From NCBI GenBank assembly GCA_035236585.1, contig CP141136.1, forward strand, positions 54,639,136 to 54,703,135: DNA of 64,000 nucleotides, in the 5' to 3' direction. A program made the position numbers and the translations under genes. Each line of letters starts with the position of its first letter. Positions within the stretch are counted from its first letter, which is position 1. This document shows positions 1 to 12,269 of the stretch, in pieces. Below the pieces are notes generated by a model, which saw nothing but the letters and a program-made list of their open reading frames with translations, was not told the origin of the DNA and made no database searches. Origin of the DNA: Warburgia ugandensis (lineage: Eukaryota; Streptophyta; Magnoliopsida; Canellales; Canellaceae).

Positions 1-823
1 ATTTATACCATGTTATACATGTTGTGTTGATTTAACTAATGTAATTCTTATGATTTATATGAAATCATATATGTCGTACTGGATTCTAGTTTTGACATGG
101 ATTATATGTGGATGTTGTTATTGCTTATGAGACTTGCCTATTTAGTTTTCATACCATTATTACATCCATGAGTTTATTATGAGATCTCTCATTTTATTGT
201 GACACTACCAGTATTTATTTGTAAAATATTAAATGTTTATGTTTCTACACAAGCAATAGCTTGCTGAGGCATTGTTGTTTTTTTGTTTTTGGCAATGCCT
301 CAGATATAAAGCAGGATACCAGTAAAGGCAAACAAGTGGAGGATCATTGAAGGTAGCAGGGACCATCAGAGCATTTTGAGACAATCATACAAATGTACGT
401 AGTTGATTTGACATCATTTTGGACTTATGCATGGGTTGTATATAATTGGATGTTTCTTTATACATATTTTAGACTTGTGGACTTGATCTTATGGATGGAC
501 GTTGAGTCACAATGGACAGATTCTGGTTCTTAATGATTTTCGTATTTCATGTATTATTACTTATGAATTTCAATGTGGTTTTCATATAGTCAAACATAAA
601 ATGTCTTATGCTAAGTGTTGGCATTATTTCCTTTTATTCACGTTTATCACATTTTCTCGTGGATCGTTTGATACCTAGAGGTTTGAAAAATGTGTTGTTA
701 ATTAGATTTTAATATTTTTTAAATGACTTTAATATATTGATATTTGCAATGAGGATCCTGCCTATTTTATATTTATAATATATATATATATATATTTGGT
801 GTTTGAAAAACTTAGGGTGTCAT
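1..823 (+). mobile_element. 3' part of a gypsy-type LTR, cut by the window edge
   Basis: There is no open reading frame. A block near 254-310 (ACACAAGCAATAGCTTGCTGAGGCATTG, read in pieces) resembles the block at about 48640-48700 inside the complete solo LTR at 46200-49157, in the same orientation and at a similar distance from the LTR end. The segment ends near 816-823 in GGGTGTCA, like the GGGGTGTTACA end of the solo LTR. What follows is not a primer-binding site, so this may be a solo or broken LTR. The assignment rests on shared blocks seen by eye, not on an alignment. Confidence 0.5.
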
Positions 824-916
824 AGGGAGAAAGAGGGAGCAGGTCCCATTGGCAACTAGGGGGAAGGGCGAGTAGATCTCACTAGTAGCCAAAGAGGGAG
901 ATGAAGGTATATATAT

Positions 917-1034
<118 letters not shown>

Positions 1035-1135
1035 TATCATGTTTTTTGTTAAAAGAGGGGGTGCCATTATAAAAAAGACACCCTCCTTTAAGTTAAATTT
1101 TTTACTTTATTTTTTTTATTTTTTTATTTTATTAG

Positions 1136-2763
1136 TTTATTACTTTTAAAAACTTTAAAATTTAATCATTATGTTTTTTGCTCAAAGTTACACCATCATT
1201 TTAGTTAGGGACATGATTATAAGTGGGGGCACATAATGGAATTTAGAAAAATGACCTTCATTAGAAAATATTAAAATTTTCATTCGCTCTGATTTCAATG
1301 TTCTTAGTGTCATTGGAATTCTTTTTTCTAAGTACAATCCAAATTTTTAGGTTTCTAGAGTAAATTGGGTGTCTTTCAAAAGGTGATTTCCATGAGACTC
1401 AAAACTTAAAAATCTAAATTCACATTTTATTTAAATGTTGAGTAAGAACTACATAAAATGGAATTTAAAAATTAGGGGTGTTACGTCCTTCCCCTCTTGA
1501 AGAAATTTTTTCCTTGAAATTTTCATTACATATATTATTAAATAACTTTAGATGAGTTCTTCTCATTTCATCTTCAATCTCCAAAGTGACTTCTTCGATA
1601 GATAAATATTGTCATAATACTTTGACTAATGAAATGGTCTTCATTCTCAAAATTCTTTCCATGCTATCTTTTAGACAGTTCTAGAAGCATCATAATCTCA
1701 TCATAATTTTAAATTCTCATTACTCCTTAAAATTCATATGATTTTCATCTTCAAACTCTAAAACATTTATGCCCTTTATTAATGTAGCTTTTTTGTTTGC
1801 TTTAGCTACAAAAGTTGCTTTCACTGGGCACTTTGATACTCTGCCTTTACTTGTTAATAAATTATTATTATTATTCTACTATTTCTTTATATATAAGTAA
1901 TGTCTCTAAGTTTTTATATCCAACACCACAATTTTCATTTCTTAATTATTAGTACAACTTACTTCATGCTTCCTCAATAATTATTGGTTATCACAATCGC
2001 TTTATTGTACATAATTGATTAAGTATAATCCTTCTTGGCTTTCACATTTTATTCTTAATTTATACTATAAGATCATTTTTTAATCTTTTGTCTACCTCAA
2101 TTCCTCCATTTGTAATCAAAATTTCCAACTTAAAGTCAAATGGTTCTTTTCAAACGAAAGGTCAAGGTCAACCAATTCCATAATTAGGTCTACATAAGTA
2201 TATCTCATATTATTGTATAAACTAAACTCCATATTTTCAAAGAATTGTCTAAATTTTTTCATTAAAATACTCACTGTATAATCTTACACTATAGTTCCAC
2301 TCCCCTCTTTTTAATGAAAACACGATAGACTCTGTGTGTGTGTGTGTGTGTGCGCGCGTGCATGTACCATCTTCTTTAAATATTAATTGATTGCTTTTAA
2401 AATGTTAAAATTTAATCATTATGTTTCCTAGTCAAAGTCACTCCATCATTTTAGTTAGGGACATGATTATGAACATCTGGTTCACTTGGCTTTTGAATTT
2501 TGCAAGTGGGGCCCACAATGTGAATTTACAAATGCCTTTCATTAGGAAAGTCTAAAATTTTCATTTGGACTAATTTTAGTGTTCTTAGTGTTGCTGGAAT
2601 TCATTTTTCCAGTACAATCCAAATTTTTAGGTTTTAGGAGTCATTTAGGTGTTTTTCAAAAGTTCGTTTCCATGAGACTTTAAACTCAAAAATCTAAGTT
2701 CAAATTTCATTTACATAATGAATAAGAATTACATGAAATGGAATTTAAAAATTAGGGTGTTAC
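1136..2763 (-). mobile_element. Collapsed Ty3/gypsy remnant with short LTR-like direct repeats
   Basis: Two diverged direct repeats (about 1136-1485 and 2386-2763) share many blocks, including TTTAATCATTATGTTT, TTAGTTAGGGACATGATTAT and CAATCCAAATTTTTAGG. Both end in GGGTGTTAC(A), which on the minus strand is an LTR start (TGTAACACCC). The 0.9 kb between them begins TCCTTCCCCTCTTGAAG. Read on the minus strand, this is a polypurine tract preceded by sequence parallel to the chromodomain end of the gypsy copy at 54867-55290 (compare CAATCTCCAAAGTGACTTCTTC with CAGCTCCCATGTGGCTTCTTC). Nothing resembling gag, RT or integrase remains. It looks like an old element reduced by internal deletion. Confidence 0.5.
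2334..2352. repeat. (TG)n microsatellite
   Basis: A short TG run grades into GCGCGC. It lies just outside the right LTR-like repeat of the collapsed gypsy remnant. Confidence 0.9.
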
Positions 2764-3655
2764 ATCTTATATGATATTTAGCTCAAGTTAAAAAAAGCAA
2801 AGATATATATGGAGCCAAAAGGGCAAATTAGTGACTATAATGACTCAATTTTTAATCCTCTTTTTGAATAAGCTTACCAGTAAAGGAAATAAAAAGAAGA
2901 AGAAATCTTAATAGATATGGGGTCTAGAATTCATCCTCCTCTATCTTGCCAAGTACAATGAATGTTGCACCAAACAAAATGAAATTGATTATAAAAACCC
3001 AAACTACTATCTGAATCTATATATGAGTTGATGAAATTTATTGGAGAGCATAGGAAATGAAGGTTTCAAACTGAATCTGATTTGTTGGAAGACCCTAATC
3101 AAAACACAAGGAATGGGTTCCATGGAGTCTGTTTCATAATGCTCAGCTAATATTACACAAACCATTGCAAAATAAATTTCCATCTATTTGCGGGTTTATA
3201 ACCGAACCCACCTAATCTTAACAATTAAATCAAGGGAAATGCTTTACAATGAGATGTGGATAAAGCTTACATGGTGTAATGGAGCATGTGGTTATCCACT
3301 TTTTCAAAAGACTACAAATAAAGCTTGCAAATGAGTTGTCCAACTCCATAAGTCCCAACCTCTATGGTTGATATAATTAGTCATTGGTTTAAGCTAAGAG
3401 CAAAGAACTACAAGATTATATATTCTTTTTAGATAATCCTTAATGACTTAGCATGCTAGATTTGGATAATGAAGAACCAAAAAGGCTCACAATGAAAAGG
3501 AGTTCAATGAGCATCAAGTATATGTGTAAAAAGCAGGATCAGCATAGCAGAAATGGCCAGCTCAAACAAAGCCATACAATGAACATCAACAACTTCTCAA
3601 TAGGTGGGAGCATCAACAACTGTTGATAATGAACATACAACATAGATAGATAACA
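2764..3655. other. Non-coding, no recognisable feature
   Basis: AT-rich sequence with stops in all frames. No repeat pair, coding motif or RNA gene was recognised. Confidence 0.5.
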
Positions 3656-3771
3656 TGGGAAAAACCACCATTTGGGTTTTATAAACTCAACTTTGATGGT
3701 GTCTTAGGAGGCAAATTGGTGATACATGAGTAGGAGGTATCACGATAGACAACATTGGAGATCTACCAATA

Positions 3772-3864
<93 letters not shown>

Positions 3865-4195
3865 CAAGCAAAGAAACAATATAGTTGAATGGTCTGGCCT
3901 TATATATATGGTATTGAGTTTGCAAATGACATGTGCATTTCAAAATTTGTAGTTGACTAGGGATATCCTTAGTAATCCACTCTATCACAGATCAACCTAC
4001 CAACTTCTATTGGTAGTTCCCACATCATTGGCAAGAGCTCGCTATATGGTTGTGGATAGCGTCATTGTGTTTCATATTCCGTTCCTTCAAACAGGGAATA
4101 GAGCTGCTGATCTATTGGCAACTAATGCAGTTGCGATTAGAAGTCGTTGTATGTGGTACCTTTGGCCTCCATCTTTTTTGTGTAATGTTCTATAA
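3656..4195 (+). pseudogene. Broken plant RNase H-like domain (LINE or reverse-transcriptase related)
   Basis: Plus-strand translation gives pieces of the plant RVT_3/RNase H-like family: KLNFDGV near 3680, then VEWSGLIYGIEFANDMCISK (about 3889-3950), and finally HIPFLQTGNRAADLLATNAV near 4070-4130. In intact relatives the order is FDG..., AEWxGLxxGLxxA..., D..., F..REGNxxADxLA. The domain is interrupted by an 88-bp (TA)n run and by frameshifts and stops, so it cannot be functional. Such domains occur at the C-terminus of plant L1 LINE proteins and in small stand-alone host genes. No upstream RT was seen here, so the origin is open. Confidence 0.7.
3774..3861. repeat. (TA)n microsatellite, 88 bp
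   Basis: An uninterrupted TA repeat lies inside the RNase H-like pseudogene, between its first and second recognisable blocks. Confidence 0.97.
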
Positions 4196-4903
4196 GCAAA
4201 TGCTAATGGGGTGGCCTTTGCAATTTGTTTTAGTAGTTATAGTTTTGTTTCAGTTATGATAATAGAATTGCACCTATCAATAAAAGAAGTTGGCACCCTT
4301 ATCAATTGTTCTAAACACTTCCTGTATTCTAGTTCACATCCTACGACCCTTTAGCCACAACTTTTTATTGTTATAAAAGTAAAAATAAATAAAAGAGATT
4401 CTTTAATCACAAATTTGTTTTATTGGAGCTGCAGTATCCTGAATGCATAATTGTGGTCATACAAGCTAAAAAAGTTATGAAAATCTTAAAATGAAGGAGA
4501 CATAAATTAAAAGAAAAATGATCAGGAGAAGAGGACATACTCGCTTAAGAAAGAAGTATAGATCATTTGCCACATGGCACCTTTTTATTTAGAACGTGTT
4601 TTTCTCCCTCAAGCAAGAAAGTGCCTTGCTTGGTAGTCATATTCTAATTATCGGTATACTAAGCTTTACAAAATTTTCCTACACAAGATTTATTCATCTT
4701 AGACTTTGTATGATCTTGAAATGAACTAATTTGCTCTACATGAAATTGCATAATGTTATTTCCAAACTAGGGAATATGATATCCTTTTTAATTTGCATTA
4801 AGTTATGTACTCTTCTAACTTGAATACAAGGAAGCTTGTTATACGTTAGTTTATCTTTAAAGCTTGGGGGTCAATGTCTTCGTGACTGGTCCATCTCAGC
4901 TAT
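4196..4903. other. Intergenic and 3' flank of the phosphohexomutase gene
   Basis: No open frame of note. The part next to 4904 should hold the 3' UTR and polyadenylation site of the minus-strand mutase gene. No signal there is clear enough to name. Confidence 0.5.
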
Positions 4904-4979
4904 CTAAAATCCTTTCGTTGCATAGCTGTCAACTTGGGTGATGTCGAGTATTTTGTCGAAGCCACTTTCAAGTAGGAAT
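4904..4979 (-). CDS. Phosphohexomutase-family gene, exon 7 (C-terminus and stop)
   Basis: The last coding exon supplies one base to a split Lys codon, then 24 residues (FLLESGFDKILDITQVDSYA, then TKGF) and a TAG stop. The acceptor is TTTTCTCAG, a good pyrimidine-AG site. The length of 76 bp fits the phase left by exon 6. The C-terminal L(L)xSGxxKxLDIT pattern is that of the plant phosphoglucomutase/phosphomannomutase-family protein. The product is described under exon 1 (17017-17553). Confidence 0.85.
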
Positions 4980-5074
4980 CTGAGAAAAGCTCCATAAGTA
5001 TCAAATATAGTGAGAATCGTATCTTGTTAAGTAGTAAAGAAAAAGTATGATTTGAAAATGAGCACTAAACATAC

Positions 5075-5215
5075 TTATCTCTTAGGTCAATTGCCATGGA
5101 CCGGCAGCCACCAAGAACTGAAGACTGCATATTTATAGGAATATTTGGATTGTGGACACTCTGTCGAAGATGCACCCAACCGTGATGACCATGTTTTTCA
5201 TCCCAAACTTTGGCC
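5075..5215 (-). CDS. Phosphohexomutase-family gene, exon 6
   Basis: This 141-bp exon encodes a segment starting AKVWDEKHGHHGWVHLRQSV and going on through HNPNIPINMQSSVLGGCRSM. It completes an Arg codon split with exon 5, and its end (AA) begins the Lys codon completed by exon 7. The acceptor is TTGAAG/G and the donor AA/GTATGT. The HNPN segment corresponds to the conserved C-terminal RxSxxxP phosphate-binding part of the superfamily (RQSVHNPN). It lies 95 bp upstream of exon 7 and 104 bp downstream of exon 5. Confidence 0.88.
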
Positions 5216-5319
5216 CTTCAATTTAAACAGCGAAAAATTTATTTAAACCTCATGCAATTGACCAAAATGACCTCCCTCTTATTATTTTTGTTTATCCTTT
5301 TCTGCTTATCAATATCCAC

Positions 5320-5432
5320 CTGTACATTTGAGCATCGATAACTGCTGGTTCATCATTTGAGTCTACTAGGCATCCATCGCTTACCCAACAATCCCCACAA
5401 GAATCCAATTCCCACCCTTCAAGCCTTCCTTC
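5320..5432 (-). CDS. Phosphohexomutase-family gene, exon 5
   Basis: This 113-bp exon encodes EGRLEGWELDSCGDCWVSDG followed by CLVDSNDEPAVIDAQMY and two bases of an Arg codon. The acceptor is GTAG/GAA and the donor ACAG/GTGG. The cysteine- and tryptophan-containing SCGDCWVSDGC stretch is typical of the plant plastid form and is absent from bacterial enzymes. The exon is too short and too split to appear as a long open frame. It was found by reading the minus strand for the missing C-terminus. Confidence 0.9.
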
Positions 5433-5826
5433 CTACAAATAGAAGTGTTGGTAAACAGAAGAATAATTAAATATGAACTATATTATAATCAGTCTGGTCT
5501 TAGACCCAATTGCACTTTGAACGTAATTTGTGTTGTAATTTCCATAGCAACCAAGCTTTGTAGGTGAGAGTTCAGACACAAACTGAATACAAAGGACAAG
5601 TTGGTAAGATCTCCAGATTAATTTTTCAAGTGCTATAATGGAATATGCAACAAAGTAATTCTATTATTGATAAAAATATAAATGCTTAACATAAAAATAA
5701 AAATAAAAAATCTTATTTACCATGAGTCTTAAGGGTTCCTTTTTCTGTCCTCTTATAAACAAGTTGAGCAGTCAATTGATCTTATTTGATACTGACAAGG
5801 AAAAAAGTAGGGGAGTCAAATGATAC

Positions 5827-6026
5827 CTCTATAAACTTTTTGAAGGTCTCTACTACTTCAACACCTTTCATCTTTGCATACTTTGGTTGAGATATGATGT
5901 TCATCCTTAGTTCTATCGACTCGATTGGGTCTTCAAATTCCCGAATTATAGTACCGATTCCTTCATTTGATCCAGCAAGCTTCATCTTCACCATTTCAAT
6001 GATTATCTTCACTACCATGTAAGCCC
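5827..6026 (-). CDS. Phosphohexomutase-family gene, exon 4
   Basis: This 200-bp exon completes a Gly codon split with exon 3, then encodes AYMVVKIIIEMVKMKLAGSN and on through VETFKKFIE. The acceptor is CTAG/GGGC and the donor is GAG/GTATCA. The exon covers the end of domain III and the linker into the C-terminal domain. Continuing the open frame past the donor gives unrelated sequence, which supports the splice site. Confidence 0.88.
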
Positions 6027-6166
6027 CTAGAGTAAAGTAAGTTATAAAAGATATAGTTTATAGCCCTGAGTTGCCAGAAGATAGGGTTCCTATTTCTCAA
6101 TTATTATTAGCCTAATTAGATGAAGTATAAAGAAGGGAAAATTAGAAAGCAACTTCAAAGACTTAC

Positions 6167-6683
6167 CATCATCAAGGAAATAATTTTCCTTAAGGGCACC
6201 ATGGCCCGACGTTTCCATCATGAGATGTGTCTCGATGCCATCCTCGTTGAGCTGAACACCCTTATCAATTACATTCCGATATCCGACACGGTACAAGCAA
6301 TGTTGGCCCCCTCTATTAGTGATGAACTGTGCTAAAGCCACACTAGCTCGAGCATCAGTTACAATGGTCGTACCAGGATATTCTCTCAAGATAATGGCAG
6401 CCATGAGAGCTATGAGCCTATCCCCATTGATGGCATTTCCTACCTCATCCACCACACCACTTCGGTCTACATCAGTGTCAAAGACAATCCCAAGGTCAGC
6501 TTTGTTTTCCAAGACAGCCACCTTAGTGAGTGACATGGCAACCTTGTCCTCTGGGTTAGGCATGTGGTTGGGAAACATTCCATCTGGTTCAAGATTTAGG
6601 CTACCGGTTGTGTCTGCACCGAGCTTCTCCAATACATCCCATGTGAAGAACCCGCCTGATCCATTTCCAGCATTAACAATTAT
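6167..6683 (-). CDS. Phosphohexomutase-family gene, exon 3 (metal- and sugar-binding loops)
   Basis: This 517-bp exon starts IIVNAGNGSGG after a CTGCAG acceptor and ends DDG before GTAAGT. It carries two hallmark loops of the alpha-D-phosphohexomutase superfamily. The metal-binding loop DTDVDRSG has its aspartates at about residues 338, 340 and 342 of the full protein (canonical DGDGDR). The sugar-binding loop ETSGH is at about 426-430 (canonical GExSGH). The exon follows a 9.06-kb intron and is the longest conserved block of the gene. Confidence 0.92.
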
Positions 6684-7014
6684 CTGCAGTGCATTTGCAG
6701 AAGTTAAACGCCATTACGCAACATATACACATGTCAGATACACCTCACTATTCTCCTAGAATGACACACTCGAGGTGTACCAAGTTGTTACTGGGAAGTT
6801 TCTGAAAACTCAAGTTTGTATTCAGTTTATTCTACGAGGGATGTGAACAGGCAAAGGTGTCACCGATAGTGGGGTTCCTATATAGTGCAAATGCATGTTC
6901 TCACTTGAAAAATACATGCGTGTAAAATATAAGTGGCACACACACACACACACAATCTGTATTAGACAATAATAAGTAATTAAAAAAGCAACAAAAAAAA
7001 AAGTGATGTAGGGG

Positions 7015-8090
7015 CTAGAGCTATTTATAGCATTATGCCTAAAATTGTTATGGATGTAATAAAATTGTGAGATAATTAATTCAAGGGTCCTAAGCTATAA
7101 TCATTAGTGTTCTAGAAAATAATATAATAGCTCTTGTGTCTAGTTAGTTTATTAATTTTCTTTTTTACATCATTTAATAAAGAAGAGTTTTGAGATTCAT
7201 TGAATCTAACATTACCCCAAAAAATTTAACGATTATTTAGGCATAAAATTTTCCTTAATTGTTTGTCTATATCCTTGTAGTTTATAAGTTATATTGAAAA
7301 AACAATGAAGATGCAGCTATCATAATTTTTTATTTTATTTTTTATCACTTACTAAGATTTTTCTAACAAAAATGAATCTAGGGCATGCCATATTGAAATA
7401 TTTAATGCGGAGAAGTCATTCTCTATTAAAAGCTTAAATAATTATAACATTGGATTATGACTTCTAAGAAATTGTTTATCAACTGCTAATGAAAGAATCA
7501 AAAGTGGTGTACTTGTCCTCATAGTCTCAAAGTTACAGAATAATAAAAGAATTAAATAATTCAAATGGAAATTTTTTTATGAAGTTCCAACCTTTTATCT
7601 CTCAATATATTCCCAAATCCTTAAAAGGTTCTCAATTTTTAAATTCAATGAAAAGTTACCCAATATGATACAAATTGATGAAATAGAAAACAGAGTTCAA
7701 GAGAGATCTTTTGAAATCTAGAAGATCATTTTTGAATCTAGTTATAAACTAAGTTAAAAATTGACTTCACATTAGTCATGCTTTATTTTTTGAAATTTTT
7801 CTTGAAACATTTTTGCCTTGCCAATTAAAATTTTAATATTTGGAATTTTTGTCTCACCAATTTATTTCAAATCAGAACTTTGTGATTGTTCTTGTATTAT
7901 CAATGTTAATTAGTTGTTTCTAAGAGTTTATTATAAGTTGTAATATGCTTGGGCTTATAGTTAATATAGGGATTTCTATGCGTTGAACTGCATAGAAGTC
8001 ATGTATAGTTAGTGTAGCAAATCTCTCATATTCTAAGCATGGTTGTAAATATGTTTTAATAGCCATTCCATTTTTGGCTGCTATAATAGA
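7015..8090 (+). repeat. Left arm of a long inverted repeat
   Basis: Many blocks recur in reverse complement and reverse order at 12955-14170. Examples are ATAAGTTGTAATATGC near 7936, CAAATCTCTCATAT near 8020, AGCCATTCCATTTTTGGCT near 8061, and AATCAGAACTTTGTG near 7872. Further matches run through TCATGCTTTATTTT (7776), GTGGTGTACTTGTCC (7504) and GGCATGCCATATTG (7382). The arms are diverged with indels but collinear over about 1.1 kb. No open frame is present. Confidence 0.75.
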
Positions 8091-8271
8091 ATATATTCAA
8101 TGTTTTACTCATTACAACATTTTATTTAGGATAAATTCTTGTGGAAAAAGATGTAAAAATCTAATTTTTAATAAAGGGTGCAGATATAACTTTTTATTAT
8201 ATAGAATTACATGGCATAAAGGTGTTTATTAATAGAAGAGGTTTTGTTTTTTCTTTTTCTTTTAGAAATAG

Positions 8272-8602
8272 TGGAATGATAAATCCAAGTACACATTTGG
8301 ATCTTAGTCATTCACCATGTTGGGGAATTGCTTAGGTAGAATTGCGGAATTTATTGCTGATTAGGTAATAATTTATCTTATGTTTCTTTAAGTTGAAAAT
8401 TTAAAGCTCTAGTTTGTCTTATGTTTCTTAAATCACAATTGAAGAAATATAGGATGAATTATCTAATGGGCATGAAATTTGGTACTTAACCTACCTCATA
8501 CATTCCCAAACATATATGGTTAATGACTTATACCTATAAAATGTGAGAAAATCACACTTGGACTAAGTAAGATCTGAATGTGTACTTGGATTTATCATTC
8601 CC
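8272..8602. mobile_element. MITE-like element with about 35-bp terminal inverted repeats
   Basis: The left end reads GGAATGATAAATCCAAGTAC then ACATTTGGATCTTA. The right end, reverse complemented, reads GGAATGATAAATCCAAGTAC then ACATTCAGATCTTA. That is near-perfect pairing over about 35 bp around 260 bp of AT-rich, non-coding sequence. No unambiguous target-site duplication was seen, so the superfamily is not assigned. Confidence 0.75.
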
Positions 8603-9884
8603 CTTTAAATGATAAGTTGTGAAATGTGAAAGAGAAGAAATTCTCCCTAACATGTAGAAGACAATAACAAAAAGGAAAAAAGAAAAAGAAAAGAGCAAGA
8701 ATGAAAATGTTTGGGCTTAATTTTGTTTTGTTTTGTATGCTAAAATGAAATGATTTGTTGATTCCATCCCAAGCAGGATAGGTGAGAACATAGTGGACAG
8801 CAATGCTTCTAAGTTGCATATTATTACTAATACTTAAAAACTCAAATATATTATATTATCTTAAACCTAAGTTCACAAAAAAAAATAAAAAATAAAAAAA
8901 TTACATACTCTTTTTTCAAATATGCATAGGGAGAATATATCACCTAAAACACAACATAAATATAACTGAAAAGGCATCTCCCTTATTAACAATATTTCAA
9001 CATCATAAATAACACTTTGAGGAGAGTGTCTAAGTAGTTTATTTGTAAGTTCTTTGATATATATATATAAAAAGGGTCATAAATGCAAAGTGCATATGAA
9101 AACATGGAACCCTTTGTTATTAAGAAAAAACCTCAAACATAACCTATGGGTTCTATTTAGCTTCAAAAAGAAGGAATTTGATCAAAAAAGGATATATAGA
9201 ATTGAAGAAGTTCTACCCTTAATATTAGAAGATACTATCTTCAAATATTTTTTTAAAAGTTGCTTTAATATGTAAGTAGTATTCATATATGCTTAATTAA
9301 AAAGGCAAATATGATGTATATTTTATATACCAATAAGTTTCATGAAAATCTTCTCTCCATTGATCTTGACTCACTAGTTGGTTCATATTTTTCAATTGTT
9401 TTCACTCAAAAAATTTGACCATCTCATAAGGAATAATAAATATGCATGTAAAATTCTAGCAATAGGTACAAGTTTTGAATTTAAAAAAAAGTGAGCAAGA
9501 CAAGAAAATAGAAAAGTCATGTAATGAAAATTTTTGTAGATAATGCAAAAAGTAAAAATGGTAGGCTATCTCAAGGAGAATAAACTATAGAATCCTTTCA
9601 TACAGACAAACAAGCAAAGCTCTCGACATCTAAGATTCACCACTTAAGCACTATCTCGATAAGCTGCACAAAAATATCATGACCTGTGGATGAGCTTAAA
9701 TGATAGAATTTTTTAGTTGTGAAACTACAATTATTTATTTCTTACATCGAAAAAGTCTACTATATATACTCATCAAAGTTCTGTTTTTTTTTTGCTTATC
9801 CTATTTAATAAAAGGTTAATGACTTAGATTTTCCTAAAAAGGAAAATGAGCTAGTAATTGATGAACATGATTTATTTTATCTAT

Positions 9885-10266
<382 letters not shown>

Positions 10267-10504
10267 ATATTTAGCATATTGAATAAAAATATATAATGAT
10301 GTTGAATGATTTTAAAGAAAGAAATTTAGGACATTAGATAATTTCATATGAGAGATGCTATAGAGTTTAAAGGATTTAAAATTAGCCAAATTAAGATAAA
10401 CTATATGGAATGCAAATTTTAGCAAGGAGAGGCATCAGAGTGAATCACCAATAAAGATTAATAACCAAGAAGTTTCTCAAAAGACAACTTTTGATACTTG
10501 GAAG

Positions 10505-11065
10505 CATGACAGCAAAGAGATTGAGAGGGAGGTTACTCAAAGAATCTATGTGGGTTGGAATAAATGAAGATGTCCCTCTAGTGTTTTGTGTGATAGTCTG
10601 GTGTCACTAAAGTGAAAGGAAAATTATATAGGATGGCTGTAAGACCAACCATGCTCTATAGATTAGAGTGCTAGGTAGTTAAGGAACAACATGTACATAG
10701 GATGAGTAGTCAAAATGAGGATGTTGACATGGATGAGTGGGAAGACAAGAAAGGGTAGACTTAGAAATGAAAATATTAGAGGAAACTTAGGAGTAGCACC
10801 AATAGGTAACAAGATGAGGGTGGATAGAATTTGGACATGTCCAAAGAAGACTAAAAATGGCACCGATTAGAAGGAGTGAGTTGATCCAAGTTAAAGGCTT
10901 TAAAAGGACAATAAGAAGACCCAAAAGGACATAGATAGAAGTGATGAGAAAAGATTTAGAAACTTTTAGACTAAATGAGGCCATGAACCTTGATAGAGGA
11001 GAATGTAGTAACAAGATTCATGTAGCCGACTACTAATTAGGATAAGGCTTTGATGATAATGAGAT
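10505..11065 (+). mobile_element. 3' fragment of an RTE-type LINE
   Basis: Plus-strand sequence encodes a decayed copy of the C-terminus of plant RTE LINE proteins, with pieces such as LKGKLYRMAVRPTMLY, MRMLTWMSG, the FGHVQRRP-equivalent around 10835-10855, and RRPKRTWIEVMRKDLE. The copy has substitutions, stops and frameshifts. It ends near 11040-11062 in GCTTTGATGATAATGAG, resembling the (TGATGA)n tail of RTE elements. It is collinear with 36548-37115. The 5' truncation is typical of LINE insertion. Confidence 0.8.
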
Positions 11066-12159
11066 AATTTCATGTAAGAGAGAGAAAGTAGAGAGTCATA
11101 ATAGAAAGAATAGAAGTAAATAAAATTAATTGTTCACTTAATTTAAGGGATGGCATTGCAATATAAAAAAATTTAAAATTAAAAGAAAAAGTTAATAAGT
11201 AAATGTGGTAAGATGAGAGAGTGCACAAAGAAAAGACACATCATCTTATAATATAGTTGAATGTTGAATGATTTAAGAAGGTTAATAAGTACACACCAAG
11301 TAAAATAGGGTAGACACCATGTTATATGTATCTGTAAGTTACTTTTTCTTCAGCATAATAAACACTTAAAGCATATAGGCCATATCTAGTATTTAATAGT
11401 AAAAACCAGAAGTCACTCTCTCTCTTGTTGGAATTGTAGTGAATGGTAGGTGTAGACGCTCACAAGTAGATGTTGCTCATAGAGTTTGTTCTTTTTTTGG
11501 AAAATCTAAGCCATTTATCGTGTTTGACGTATAGAGATTAGGTTGCCTAAGAGAAATTAATGTACTTCAATGATCCTACTATTGGTTTTAGGTCTCTAAA
11601 AAATGAAATAAAAATGAATGGTCTTGAATTTTTTATCAAAAGATAAGTAAGCTGAAAAAATTAAATAGCAATAAAATTTGTTCTCAAGACCACTTAAGTC
11701 ATTTCAAACATGATGGATGGCTTAGATCTACAACACATTGTCACCATGAATAAAAAAGGCAATGTCTACATCCTCGCCTGTCTTGGGCCATGCACCAAAA
11801 AGTATCATTCCAGAATTAGGTTGTTGGGCTTAAATGGCATAGGAGAGAGAAAGGATTTGGGTGTTAGGCTGAACAATGACACAGAGATGAGAAAGAGCTG
11901 GGTGGCTGGTGCTTAGTGGGTTTGAAGGGTGTAGGTTCTTTGTTGGAAAATTAGAAACCATTAATAGGGGCACATTTCTTAATTTCTCATTTTAATGTTT
12001 TTAATTAAAAGCTTTCATAGTAGGGCCCATAAATTTAAGTGGTTTACCAAATTGAAGAATGGCAACTTTACATTGCCAGTAACCATGGTGTCCAAGCTAT
12101 TTTTGTGCCTTGTGTAAATCACTTACCTTTAAGAAAGTATGAAATTTAGGATGTGAAAT

Positions 12160-12269
<110 letters not shown>

